Below, one piece after another: positions 32,784 through 41,741 of a stretch of DNA of 64,000 nucleotides (position 1 is the stretch's first letter; each line of letters opens with the position of its first letter). The DNA lies in contig NZ_QHKL01000004.1 in assembly GCF_003947415.1 (NCBI RefSeq), forward strand, positions 372,001-436,000. Direction: 5' to 3'. The notes below the pieces were generated by a model. It did not search any database, was not told the origin of the DNA, and saw only the letters and a program-made list of their open reading frames with translations. Made by a program: the position numbers and the translations under genes. The DNA comes from Amycolatopsis sp. WAC 01376. Its GTDB lineage: Bacteria > Actinomycetota > Actinomycetes > Mycobacteriales > Pseudonocardiaceae.

Positions 32784-33958
32784 AACCCGCACGGCGACTG
32801 GTCGCCCTCGCCGCCGTCGTCCTGCTGGCCACGGCCGGCTGTGCCGGGGCCGAAAGCGGTTCGAGCGGCCCGATCGTGGTCGGTTCGGTCAACGCGCTGA
32901 GCGGCGCGGCCACCTTCCCCGAGGCATCCCAGGCCGCGAAGGCGGTCTTCGACGCGGCCAACGCGAGCGGCGGTGTGAACGGCAGACAGATCGAGTACAA
33001 GGCTCTCGACGACAAGGGCGACCCGGCGGCCGCGGCCGCCGCGGCCCGCGAGGTCGTCGGCCGCGACGAAGCGGTGGCGCTCGTCGGCTCGTCCAGCCTC
33101 ATCGAGTGCGAGATCAACAACAAGTACTACGAGCAGCAGAAAATCCTGTCCATGCAGGGCATCGGCGTGGACCCGGCATGCTTCACCAGCCCCAACATCG
33201 CCCCGGTCAACGTCGGCCCGTACCACGACATGACGCTGACCCTGCTCTACGGCTCGGAAACGCTGAAGCTGAACGACATCTGCGCGCTGCTGGAGATCGC
33301 GGGCAACACGCTGCCGTCATACCAGGCGGCCATCGACGAGTGGTCGGCCATCACCGGCAAGAAGCTCAAGTACCTCGACGCCACGGTGCCCTACGGCGGT
33401 TCCGACTACACCTCCTACATCGTCAAGGCCCGCAACGCCGGCTGCAAGGCGATCACGGTGAACCCGGTCGAGCCGGACTCCATCGGGCAGCTCAAGGCCG
33501 CCGCCGCGCAGGGCTGGAACGACGTCACGTGGCTGCTGCTGACCAGTGTCTACAGCGAGAACTACGCCAAGGCCATCACCAACGCCGGCGCCGGGGTGTA
33601 CGTGCCCGCCGAGTTCTACCCGTTCACCGACTCGGCCAGCCCGCAGAACAAGGACTGGCGCGAGCTGATGACCAAGAACAACATCCCGCTGACCTCGTTC
33701 AGCCAGGGCGGATACCTGGCGGCGAAGTACTTCCTCGACGTCGTCAAGGGGATCAGCGGGGACATCACGCGTGAGTCGGTGACCAAGGCGCTGCGCGAGA
33801 TGAAGCCGATCACCGATCCCATGGTCGGCACGCCGTACGTCTTCGGACCCGGCCAGACCCACCACGACAACACCGCGGGCTGGCCGATCAAGCTCGCCTC
33901 CGGCACCAACAAATGGGAGCTCGTCGCCGACGACTGGCTGCGGATTCCCAAGAAGTAG
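32780..33958 (+). CDS. ABC importer substrate-binding lipoprotein (branched-chain amino acid type)
   Basis: A 392-residue periplasmic-binding protein with a lipoprotein signal (lipobox LLATAGC, lipidated Cys21). The Peripla_BP_6 fold starts with IVVGSVNALSGAATFPEASQ and includes VVGRDEAVALVGSSSLIECE. The class binds amino acids, amides, urea or aromatic compounds. Here the likely cargo is the substrate of the amine oxidase/amidohydrolase pathway. It is first of four importer genes (32780-37210), all closely spaced or overlapping. Confidence 0.9.
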   Translation: MKPARRLVALAAVVLLATAGCAGAESGSSGPIVVGSVNALSGAATFPEASQAAKAVFDAANASGGVNGRQIEYKALDDKGDPAAAAAAAREVVGRDEAVALVGSSSLIECEINNKYYEQQKILSMQGIGVDPACFTSPNIAPVNVGPYHDMTLTLLYGSETLKLNDICALLEIAGNTLPSYQAAIDEWSAITGKKLKYLDATVPYGGSDYTSYIVKARNAGCKAITVNPVEPDSIGQLKAAAAQGWNDVTWLLLTSVYSENYAKAITNAGAGVYVPAEFYPFTDSASPQNKDWRELMTKNNIPLTSFSQGGYLAAKYFLDVVKGISGDITRESVTKALREMKPITDPMVGTPYVFGPGQTHHDNTAGWPIKLASGTNKWELVADDWLRIPKK

Positions 33959-33967
33959 GAGGACTCG

Positions 33968-34828
33968 ATGCTGCAGGGAGCGCTGGCCGGCTTGGCCGCC
34001 GGCGGGCTGTACGCGGTGCTGGCGGTCTGCCTGACGCTGATGTCGCGCCTGGTGCGGGTGGTGAACTTCGCCCAGTCCGCCACCGGGATGTTCGGCTGTT
34101 ACGTGGCGGTGTTCCTGTCCGTCCACGCGGGACTGCCGACGTGGCTCGCCACGGTCACGGGGATCCTGCTCGGCGGGCTGCTCAGCGCGCTGCTCGGCTG
34201 GATCGTGTCCACCTGGCTCGCCGAGGCGGACACCGGCACCCGCTCGGCGGTCACCGTGGCGGTGCTGCTCCTGCTGATCTCGTTGTCGTTCATCCTGTTC
34301 GGCAACAAACCGCAGCCGTTCCACCCGATTCTCGACGGACCGGCGGTCACCGTGGGCGGCGTGGTGATCAGCCAGGTCACCGTGGTCACCGTCGCACTGG
34401 CGGTGCTGGTGGCGGTGGCCAGCCGGATCGTGCTGAGCCGGACCTCGGCGGGAGTCCAGCTCAGGGCGCTTTCGGAACGTCCGACGACGGCGGAACTGCT
34501 GGGCATCCCGGCGAAACGGCTCAGCGTCGCGGTCTGGGCGGTCACCGGGGTGGTCAGCACGCTGGTCATCTCGATCGTGGCGCCGTCGCAGTCCAACGAC
34601 GCGACTTCGCTGGCGATGCTGGTGGTCCCCGCGGCCGCGGCGGCCCTGCTCGGCGGATTCCGCCGCCTCGACTTCGCCGTCGCGGGCGGGCTGGGGTTAG
34701 GCCTGATCCAGGGTGCCGCCGCGCAGGTCGACGGCCTTTCGGTGGTGCGGTACTTCCTGCCGTTCGCAGTGATCGTCGCGCTGCTGCTCTGGTCGCAGCG
34801 CAAGGAGGTGTGGGATGCGGCTCGCTGA
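33968..34828 (+). CDS. ABC importer permease, LivH type
   Basis: A 286-residue membrane protein with about eight hydrophobic segments. The start LQGALAGLAAGGLYAVLAV and the loop SERPTTAELLGIPAKRLSVAVW match the LivH permease family and its EAA-like coupling helix. AGGAGGACTCG precedes the ATG. It overlaps the following permease-ATPase gene by 14 bases and forms half of the membrane channel. Confidence 0.9.
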   Translation: MLQGALAGLAAGGLYAVLAVCLTLMSRLVRVVNFAQSATGMFGCYVAVFLSVHAGLPTWLATVTGILLGGLLSALLGWIVSTWLAEADTGTRSAVTVAVLLLLISLSFILFGNKPQPFHPILDGPAVTVGGVVISQVTVVTVALAVLVAVASRIVLSRTSAGVQLRALSERPTTAELLGIPAKRLSVAVWAVTGVVSTLVISIVAPSQSNDATSLAMLVVPAAAAALLGGFRRLDFAVAGGLGLGLIQGAAAQVDGLSVVRYFLPFAVIVALLLWSQRKEVWDAAR

Positions 34829-36518
34829 ACGAGGGATGCCGTTCGTCGTCGCGTTGGTGGCGATCGCGGCGGGCTACGGCCTGAGCGTCGGGCTCGACGG
34901 ATATTTCGTCTACCTCGGCATGAGCGCCGTCGTCGCCGGGATCTCGCTGCTCGGGCTGGGCGTGGTCACCGGGAGCGCCGGCATGATCTCCCTGTGCCAG
35001 CTGACCTTCGGTGCGGTCGGCGCCTGGACGGTGTCCGCGCTGAACAAGGCGGAGGCCCCTGGCGGTTTCCTCACCTGGCTGCTGCTCGGCGGTCTCGCCG
35101 CCGGGCTGGTCGGGGTACTCGTCGGGCTCCCGGCGTTGCGGCTGCGCGGGATCAACCTCGCCGTCGTCACGCTGGGGCTCGCCGCCGCGGCCGATCTCGC
35201 GCTGGTGCAACTCCAGTTCCCCGGTGTCGCCGGAGGGATATCGGTCGAACGGCCCGACGCCTTCTCCGACGACCGGTCCTACTTCCAGCTCGCCATCGTG
35301 GTGCTGGTGCTGTGCTGCCTGGCCGTCTACTTCCTGCGCCGCGGGCGCTGGGGCAGCGCCTGGCAGGCGGTGGCGTTCTCCGAACGCGGCACGGCCGCCG
35401 CCGGGACGAGCGTGCGGACGTCGAAACTGACCGCGTTCGCGGTGAGCGCCACCCTCGGCGGGATCAGCGGCGGCCTGCTCACCGGACAGGTCGGGCTCGC
35501 CTTCCCGGCGAGTTTCACCGCGATCCAGTCGCTGGCGCTGTACGTGCTGGCGATCATGTCGGGCGCGCATCTGATCGACATGGCCGTGTTCGGCGCGGTG
35601 CTGTGGGTCGGCGTTCCCGAACTGCTGAAGCGCTGGGGAATCCCGCAGGACTGGGGTTTCGTGGTGTTCGGCGTACTCGGCGTCCAGGCGCTGGCCAGTG
35701 GCGGGAACCTCGGCACCACGGTGCGGAACGTCTGGTACCGGCGGGCCAAGAAGGAACCGGCGAAACTCGACCTCGCCGCCGGGACCGCGGACATCGAGTC
35801 CAAGGCGCCTGGCCCGCCGGTGCTCACCGTGCGCGGCCTGAGCGTGAACTTCGGGCACGTCGCCGCTCTGTCCTCAGTGGACATATCGGTGCCGGAACAC
35901 GGGGTGCTCGGCGTGATCGGGCCGAACGGCGCGGGCAAGTCGACGCTGGTCGACGCGATCAGCGGCTTCCTCCCGAACGCCGAAGGCCAGGTCGAACTCG
36001 GCGGCGACCCACTGACCGGGTCGCCGTCGAACCGGGCCCGCGCCGGATTGCGCCGGACGTTCCAGCAGGACCGCGTCCCGCCGGGCCTGACGGTCGGGGC
36101 GTACCTCAAGTTCCTGGCCAGGCGACGGCTCACCGCCGATGAGATCGGCGAGGCGCTGGACTTCTTCGGCTGCCCCTCCGCCCGCACTCCACTGTCGCAA
36201 GTGGACGTCGGTGCGCGCAGGCTGGTCGAGGTCGTCGGGCATCTGCTGGCGCGGCCGCGTGTCCTGCTCCTCGACGAGCCGGCCGCGGGACTTCCGCACG
36301 AGGAACACGTCGCGTTCGGGGAACGGCTGAGGCAGGTTCCCGCCCGGTTCGGGGTGTCGGTGCTGCTGATCGAGCACGACCTCGACCTGGTGCGTTCGGT
36401 CTGCGACACGATCACCGTCCTCGACTTCGGCCGTGTCCTTGCCTCCGGCCCGCAGGCCGAAGTGCTCGCGGATCCGGCCGTGCTCAAGGCGTACATGGGT
36501 GAAACGGAGCTGTTGTGA
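34815..36518 (+). CDS. ABC importer LivM-LivG fusion: permease plus ATPase
   Basis: A 567-residue fusion. Residues ~1-310 are the LivM-type permease with repeated hydrophobic helices, a linker of ~20 residues follows, and residues ~335-567 are a LivG-type ATPase: Walker A GPNGAGKST (~369-377), Walker B RVLLLDEPAAGL and VLLIEHDLDLVRSV. The ABC signature is strongly degenerate (LSQVDVGARRLVEV in place of LS-GG/LGQ-R-LVE), so hydrolysis at this site may depend on the partner ATPase at 36515. Its TGA overlaps the LivF GTG. Confidence 0.9.
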   Translation: MRLAERGMPFVVALVAIAAGYGLSVGLDGYFVYLGMSAVVAGISLLGLGVVTGSAGMISLCQLTFGAVGAWTVSALNKAEAPGGFLTWLLLGGLAAGLVGVLVGLPALRLRGINLAVVTLGLAAAADLALVQLQFPGVAGGISVERPDAFSDDRSYFQLAIVVLVLCCLAVYFLRRGRWGSAWQAVAFSERGTAAAGTSVRTSKLTAFAVSATLGGISGGLLTGQVGLAFPASFTAIQSLALYVLAIMSGAHLIDMAVFGAVLWVGVPELLKRWGIPQDWGFVVFGVLGVQALASGGNLGTTVRNVWYRRAKKEPAKLDLAAGTADIESKAPGPPVLTVRGLSVNFGHVAALSSVDISVPEHGVLGVIGPNGAGKSTLVDAISGFLPNAEGQVELGGDPLTGSPSNRARAGLRRTFQQDRVPPGLTVGAYLKFLARRRLTADEIGEALDFFGCPSARTPLSQVDVGARRLVEVVGHLLARPRVLLLDEPAAGLPHEEHVAFGERLRQVPARFGVSVLLIEHDLDLVRSVCDTITVLDFGRVLASGPQAEVLADPAVLKAYMGETELL

Positions 36519-37210
36519 ACGCTTTGCGGATAGCGGGGCTGACGGTCACCCGCGGTGCCGGGCCGGTGATCTCCGGCGTCGACCTGACCTTGGAACCGGG
36601 CCGGATCACCGCGCTCGTCGGCCCCAACGGCGCCGGGAAGACCAGCCTGCTGGAGGCCGTCTCGGGCGTGGTGCCCGCCTCGGCAGGTACTGTCCACATC
36701 GGACCGGACGAGATCACGAAGCAGTCGCGCGTCTCCCGCGCGCGGCGGGGTCTGGCACATATCGAACAGGGCCGCGCGGTGTTCGGCGGCCTGACCGTGC
36801 TGGAGAACCTGATGCTGACCGCGCGCACCCGCACGCGGGCCGACGAACTGTTCGAACTGTTCCCCGAGCTGGAAAAACGCCGCGACTCACCGGCGGCGCT
36901 GCTCAGCGGTGGTGAACAGCAGATGGTGGTGCTGGCCCGCGCTTTCGCCGCGCGGCCGTCGTTCCTGCTGATCGACGAGATGTCACTGGGACTCGCGCCG
37001 GTGGTGTTCACGCGGCTGCTGCCGATGGTGACCCGCTTCGCCGAGGAGGGCGCGGCGATCCTGCTCGTCGAGCAGTTCACGCATCTGGCCCTCGGGGTGG
37101 CGAGCGACGCGCTGGTGGTGTCTTCGGGGCGCGTCACCTATGCGGGTTCCGCGCAGGGCCTGCTGGACTCCCCCGGCACCCTGCACTCGGCCTACCTCGG
37201 CGAATCCTGA
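36515..37210 (+). CDS. ABC importer ATPase, LivF type
   Basis: A 231-residue ATPase: Walker A GPNGAGKTS, intact signature LLSGGEQQMVVLARAF, Walker B FLLIDEMSLGLAP and switch region ILLVEQFTHLA. It pairs with the ATPase half of the preceding fusion protein, and since its own signature is complete it may provide the working composite site. GTG start overlapping the previous stop by four bases. It ends the importer operon; hairpins follow. Confidence 0.92.
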   Translation: MNALRIAGLTVTRGAGPVISGVDLTLEPGRITALVGPNGAGKTSLLEAVSGVVPASAGTVHIGPDEITKQSRVSRARRGLAHIEQGRAVFGGLTVLENLMLTARTRTRADELFELFPELEKRRDSPAALLSGGEQQMVVLARAFAARPSFLLIDEMSLGLAPVVFTRLLPMVTRFAEEGAAILLVEQFTHLALGVASDALVVSSGRVTYAGSAQGLLDSPGTLHSAYLGES

Positions 37211-37240
37211 CCGGTCGGGTCTCCAACGAAATCCTGAAGC

Positions 37241-37291
37241 GCGTGAAGGCCCCCTTCCCTCGGCTGAGCCGAGGGAAGGGGGCCTTCACGC
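37241..37291. repeat. 25-bp perfect hairpin, family B
   Basis: Arms 37241-37265 and 37267-37291 around a single base (core GTGAAGGCCCCCTTCCC). It lies 30 bases after the importer operon. A decayed copy is at 27958-28003. Confidence 0.8.
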
Positions 37292-37335
37292 GCAACAACT
37301 ACTCATTGAGGGCTTAGGGAGTTGAAAGCCGAGCC

Positions 37336-37390
37336 TGCCCCCAATGTGGCATCGGGGACGGTCAGCGTCCCCAATGCCACATTGGGGGCA
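37336..37390. repeat. 25-bp hairpin, family A, second copy
   Basis: Arms 37336-37360 and 37366-37390 with one mismatch, loop GTCAG. The central ~20 bp of each arm match the hairpin at 3702-3754. It lies upstream of the stop of the convergent SDR gene. Confidence 0.8.
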
Positions 37391-37425
37391 TCAGGCCGCG
37401 GCGCGAGCCGGCATCGCACGCGACG

Positions 37426-38223
37426 CTAAGAACCCATGCCCGCCCGTTCGAAGGCCAAAGTCGGCAGATCGACGGCGTGCGCGCCGCCGTCGGCCACGAT
37501 CACCGCACCGGTGATGTACGACGACTCCGAAGACCCCAGGAACCGCACGATCGACGCGATCTCCTCGGGTTCGGCGGGGCGGCGCAGCGGGACCTCGGCG
37601 GTGACCCGCCGGTAACCCTCGGCGTGACCGCCGTCGAAGCCCGCGGCCTCGGCGAACTGGTCCATTTCGCCGTCCGCCATCGGGGTCCGCACCCAGCCGG
37701 GGCAGACCGCGTTCGCGCGGACGCCCTTCGGCCCGTAGTCGCGGGCGATCGAGCGTGTCAGGCCGATCAGCGCGTGCTTGGCGACGGTGTAGCCGGCGAC
37801 GTTGGGCCCGGCGAACAGCCCGGCCAGCGAGGACACGATGACCACCTGACCACCGGTTTCCACCAGTGACGGCAGGGTGGCCCGGCAGAACACGAACGCG
37901 CTGGAGAGGTTCGAGCGCAGGGCCAGTTCCCATTCCTCGTCGCCGGTGTCGGTCACCGAAGACAGGCCGTGCCCGCCGGCGTTGGCCACCACGACGTCCA
38001 GCCTGCCGAACTCGCCGACGATCTCCGCCGCGGCGTTCTCGGCGGCTTCGCGATCGCTGGCGTCACACGCGATGACGCGCGCGCCGGTTTCGGCGGCCAC
38101 CTTCTCCAGCGGCTCGCGCCGTCGTCCCAGCACCACCACCTGGGCACCCTCGTCGGCGTACCGGCGGGCCACCGCGGCACCGATACCGGTACCGCCACCC
38201 GTGATCGCGACAACCTTCTTCAC
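37426..38223 (-). CDS. Short-chain dehydrogenase/reductase
   Basis: A 265-residue classical SDR: cofactor motif TGGGTGIG (residues ~8-15), NAG in VVANAGGHG, catalytic Ser in VIVSSLAG, and YTVAK. The GRRRE segment after the second strand suggests NADP preference. GTG start after AAAGGA. It follows another SDR gene by 14 bases on the same strand, so the two are one transcript and may act on consecutive hydroxyl or keto groups. Substrate unknown. Confidence 0.9.
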   Translation of the reverse strand: MKKVVAITGGGTGIGAAVARRYADEGAQVVVLGRRREPLEKVAAETGARVIACDASDREAAENAAAEIVGEFGRLDVVVANAGGHGLSSVTDTGDEEWELALRSNLSSAFVFCRATLPSLVETGGQVVIVSSLAGLFAGPNVAGYTVAKHALIGLTRSIARDYGPKGVRANAVCPGWVRTPMADGEMDQFAEAAGFDGGHAEGYRRVTAEVPLRRPAEPEEIASIVRFLGSSESSYITGAVIVADGGAHAVDLPTLAFERAGMGS

Positions 38224-38237
38224 TTGCGGAGTCCTTT

Positions 38238-38957
38238 CTAAGCGGGAAAACCGGAACGGGCCGAGACGCCGAAGTCGGCGAGCACGGCCTGGCCGTTGAC
38301 CGCCCGCGAGCGCGCGGACGCGAGATGGAGCACTTGCCAGGCGACCTCTTCAGGAGCCTGCACCGGGAACGCGGGATCGTCGAGGACATCGCCGAGATCG
38401 CCGCGCGCCATCGGGGTGTCGACCACCGAGGGACAGACGCAGTTCACCCGGACGCCGGGAAGATCGACCGCGAGTGCCCTGGTCATCGCGACCACGGCCC
38501 CCTTCGAAGCGCAGTACGGCACCATGCCGGGCGCGCTGGTGAACGCCGAGTCGCTGGCCAGCAGGACCACCGAGCCACCCGAAGCGGTGAGCCACGGCGC
38601 GGCGTGTTTGACCAGCAGGAACTGGCCGGTGACGTTGACCGCCATGAGGGCGGCGAAGTCCGCCGCCGAGGTTTCGGTGACCGGTGTCCCCACCGGTCCG
38701 GAGATCCCTGCGCAGCCGACCACGACGTCGAGTCCGCCGAACCGGTCGGCCACGGCGCCGACAGCGGCGGCCACCGACGGCTCGTCGGTCACGTCGGCCT
38801 CGACCGCCAGGAGACCGTCGGCGAGTGTCGGCACGGGTGCCCGGTCGACGGCGCCGACCCGCGCCCCCTCGGCGAGGAAGGCGTCGACGCAGGCAAGGCC
38901 GATACCGGACGCCGCGCCGGTCACCAGCACGGCCTTGCCCGCGAGATCCAGTCGCAT
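38238..38957 (-). CDS. Short-chain dehydrogenase/reductase
   Basis: A 239-residue SDR with TGAASGIG, VVGCAGISG, catalytic Ser in VLLASDSAF and YCASK. An Asp after beta-strand 2 (VGAVDRAP) suggests NAD. The ATG at 38957 follows GGAGGA; the 14 codons upstream in frame look non-coding. It is first in a two-gene SDR unit divergent from the copper amine oxidase gene, with 114 bp between, and may be co-regulated with it. Confidence 0.9.
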   Translation of the reverse strand: MRLDLAGKAVLVTGAASGIGLACVDAFLAEGARVGAVDRAPVPTLADGLLAVEADVTDEPSVAAAVGAVADRFGGLDVVVGCAGISGPVGTPVTETSAADFAALMAVNVTGQFLLVKHAAPWLTASGGSVVLLASDSAFTSAPGMVPYCASKGAVVAMTRALAVDLPGVRVNCVCPSVVDTPMARGDLGDVLDDPAFPVQAPEEVAWQVLHLASARSRAVNGQAVLADFGVSARSGFPA

Positions 38958-39071
38958 GGCGCCATCCTCCGGTCCTGGCCACGAACGGGGGTTGGCCATC
39001 AGTGCACCCTTCTTGTCCGCGGCCGCACGGCGGCCTTTTCAGCCGGGGACGGACCGGCAAGACTGCGAAGC

Positions 39072-40937
39072 ATGACCAGGCCGCATCCGCTCGACCCGCT
39101 GACCGCCGACGAACTCACCGCTGGCCGCGCGATCCTGGCCGGCGAGGGCCTGCTCACCGAGACCACGCGATTCCCGGCCGTGCTGCCTGTGGAGCCGGAG
39201 AAGGGCGACGCCGCCCCCGACCGCCGCGTCCAGTACACGCTGCTGGACACCGCGACCGGCCAAGCGCGCGACGTGGTCGTTTCGCTGTCGAAACGCGAAG
39301 TGGTCTCCACTGAGGACTGCGGCGAAGGCCAGCCCGCGTACCTCTTCGAGGAGTACGACCTCGCCGCGTCGATCACCAAGGCGTCGCCGGAATGGCAGGC
39401 CGCGATGGAGCGGCGCGGTCTCGGTGACCGGATCGGGCAAGCCTTCTGCGCTCCCCTGGCGCCCGGATTCTTCGGCAGGCCCGACGAGACCGGCCGGGTC
39501 ATCCGCTCGCTGACGTTCCTGCGTGACGACGAATCCGACAGCCCCTGGGCACATCCGGTCGAAGGCTTGATCGTGCACATCGACCTGACCGGGCAGCGCG
39601 TCATCCGGGTGGAGGACGAAGGCGACGTGCCCGTCCCGCCGGAGCACGGCCGCTACGACGGTGTCCCGGCCCGCGCCACCCTCAAGCCGATCGAGATCAC
39701 CCAGCCGGAGGGTCCGAGCTTCACCGTCGACGGCAACGAGGTCACCTGGGAGGGCTGGAAGCTCCGGGTCGGCTTCAACGCCCGCGAGGGTCTGACCCTG
39801 CACCAGATCTCGTTCCAGAACCGCTCGGTGCTCCACCGGGCCTCGGTGCCGGAGATGGTGGTGCCCTACGGCGACACCGCGCCCGGCCGGTTCTGGATCA
39901 GCTACTTCGACGCGGGCGAGTACCTGCTCGGCAAGAACGGCAACGACCTGCGGCTGGGCTGCGACTGTCTCGGCGTCATCCACTACTTCCCCGCGTTCGT
40001 CGCCGACGACCACGGCCACCCGGTCGAGATCCCGCGGGCGATCTGCATGCACGAGGAGGACTACGGGATCCTCTGGAAGCACACGGATCTCGCCGGCCGC
40101 GCCGAGGTGCGGCGGTCGCGGCGGCTGGTGATCTCGTCCATCTCCACCATCGGCAACTACGACTACGGCTTCTTCTGGTACCTCTACCTCGACGGCACCG
40201 TGGAACTGGAGGCGAAGGCCACCGGCATCGTGTTCGCCGGCGCCGCGCATCCCGGCACGGACCACCCGCACGCCAACGAGATCGCGCCCGGCCTGTTCGC
40301 GCCGGTGCACCAGCACCTGTTCTGTGCGCGGCTGGACGTGGCGATCGACGGCGAACGCAACTCGCTCGTCGAGGTCGACGTCGAGCGGGTGCCGATGGGC
40401 GATCAGAACCCGTACGGGAACGCCTTCACCTGGAAGGAAACCCCGCTGCGAACCGAGCGGGAAGCACAGCGGCATGCGGATCCGGCCAAGGCACGCGTCT
40501 GGGAGATCCGCAGCGCGGAGCGGACCAACCGGCTCGGCTCGGCGACCGCGTACCAGCTCGTGCCGAGGCCGTCCGCGACCCTGATGGCACAGCCGGAGTC
40601 GACCGTCCACCAGCGGGCGACGTTCGCCACCCGTCACCTGTGGGCGACGCCGTACCGCGCGGACGAACGGTTCCCGGCGGGCGACCGGCCGAACGCGCAT
40701 CCTGGCGGAGCGGGTCTCCCCGCCTGGACCGCCGCCGACCGCGATCTCGTCGACACCGATCTCGTGCTGTGGCACGTGTTCGGCCCGACCCACATCCCGC
40801 GTCCGGAGGACTGGCCGGTCATGCCGGTCGACTACTCCGGTTTCTCGTTGCGTCCCTACGGCTTCCTGGACCGAAACCCGGCCCTGGACCTGCCTTCCGG
40901 CGCCTCCGACGATCACTGTTCCGCCCACGAGCACTAG
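39072..40937 (+). CDS. Copper-containing primary-amine oxidase
   Basis: A 621-residue enzyme. The TPQ precursor is Y363 in STIGNYDYG. Copper ligands are H413 and H415 in PVHQHLF and H574 in GPTHIPRPEDWPVMP. Length and motifs are those of a complete bacterial copper amine oxidase, which turns a primary amine into an aldehyde with release of ammonia and hydrogen peroxide. No signal peptide is seen, so it is probably cytoplasmic. MoaF copy 2 follows after nine bases, as in the Klebsiella monoamine operon. The aldehyde product could pass to the aldehyde dehydrogenase at 60269. A close ribosome site is weak. Confidence 0.95.
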   Translation: MTRPHPLDPLTADELTAGRAILAGEGLLTETTRFPAVLPVEPEKGDAAPDRRVQYTLLDTATGQARDVVVSLSKREVVSTEDCGEGQPAYLFEEYDLAASITKASPEWQAAMERRGLGDRIGQAFCAPLAPGFFGRPDETGRVIRSLTFLRDDESDSPWAHPVEGLIVHIDLTGQRVIRVEDEGDVPVPPEHGRYDGVPARATLKPIEITQPEGPSFTVDGNEVTWEGWKLRVGFNAREGLTLHQISFQNRSVLHRASVPEMVVPYGDTAPGRFWISYFDAGEYLLGKNGNDLRLGCDCLGVIHYFPAFVADDHGHPVEIPRAICMHEEDYGILWKHTDLAGRAEVRRSRRLVISSISTIGNYDYGFFWYLYLDGTVELEAKATGIVFAGAAHPGTDHPHANEIAPGLFAPVHQHLFCARLDVAIDGERNSLVEVDVERVPMGDQNPYGNAFTWKETPLRTEREAQRHADPAKARVWEIRSAERTNRLGSATAYQLVPRPSATLMAQPESTVHQRATFATRHLWATPYRADERFPAGDRPNAHPGGAGLPAWTAADRDLVDTDLVLWHVFGPTHIPRPEDWPVMPVDYSGFSLRPYGFLDRNPALDLPSGASDDHCSAHEH

Positions 40938-40946
40938 GACTCATCG

Positions 40947-41738
40947 ATGCCCGAACTGACTTTGTCCGACACTTCCACCTGGCTGCCGTTGGACGGTCTC
41001 GCCCCCGGTTTCGACGCGAACAAGGCCCCCACGGTCGGCGACCTGCACGGCCGCACGTTCGAACTCGCCTGTGAAGACGGCAGCACGTTCACCGCGGCCT
41101 TCTCCGGCACCCGGATCGAATGGTCCTACCTCGGCACGGGTACCGACCGCTGCGAGACGTTCCTGGTCGACGACGACCTGTACTACGTCCAGTTCCACCC
41201 GCAGGCACGGCAGGACGAGGCGTTCACGCTGCTGCTTGACCTGCGCCGCGGCCGTGCCCTCCTGGTGCTGAGCAAGATCGGCGACACCTCGCCCCGTGTC
41301 ACGCAGGCCTTCGTGGCCGCCACGATCGGCGGCATCGAGCCGACCGGGGAGTCGCTGGCCCCGACCACGTCGCTGGTCGGGCGCCGGGTGCTGTGGGTGT
41401 ACAGCACCGAGCACGCCTACGAGCACGTGTACCTCAGCCCGCACTGGTACACGTGGCAGTGCCTGGCCGGTCCGGAGCGAGGGCTCGCGGACACCGACGA
41501 GAACTCGGTCTACGAGCTGCGGCCGGGTATCTACGTCTTCGCGTGGCGGGAGAAGGTGATCCCGTGCGCGTCGGTGACCGTCGCCGACCACCGTGACGCG
41601 AAACGGCTGCGCTCGCACGGTGTCCTTTTCGGACTGGACGCCACCGGGAGCACGCCCACCCACTTCACCTTCGGCGCGCACGGCAAGCTGTTGAGCACCA
41701 CCGTGCACCCCGAGGCGTACGACCCCGCCGGGAGCTGA
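40947..41738 (+). CDS. MoaF-family protein, copy 2
   Basis: A 263-residue MoaF protein. The hallmark AYEHVYLSPHWYTWQCLAG (residues ~155-173) parallels LYEHVYVSSQRYAWQCLEG in copy 1, and CASVTVADHRDAKRLRSHGV parallels the C-terminal domain there. It lies nine bases after the copper amine oxidase, followed after three bases by an amidohydrolase, so the three are one operon. Its biochemical role is not established; conserved aromatic and His residues suggest binding of a small amine-derived ligand. Confidence 0.87.
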   Translation: MPELTLSDTSTWLPLDGLAPGFDANKAPTVGDLHGRTFELACEDGSTFTAAFSGTRIEWSYLGTGTDRCETFLVDDDLYYVQFHPQARQDEAFTLLLDLRRGRALLVLSKIGDTSPRVTQAFVAATIGGIEPTGESLAPTTSLVGRRVLWVYSTEHAYEHVYLSPHWYTWQCLAGPERGLADTDENSVYELRPGIYVFAWREKVIPCASVTVADHRDAKRLRSHGVLFGLDATGSTPTHFTFGAHGKLLSTTVHPEAYDPAGS

Positions 41739-41741
41739 GCC

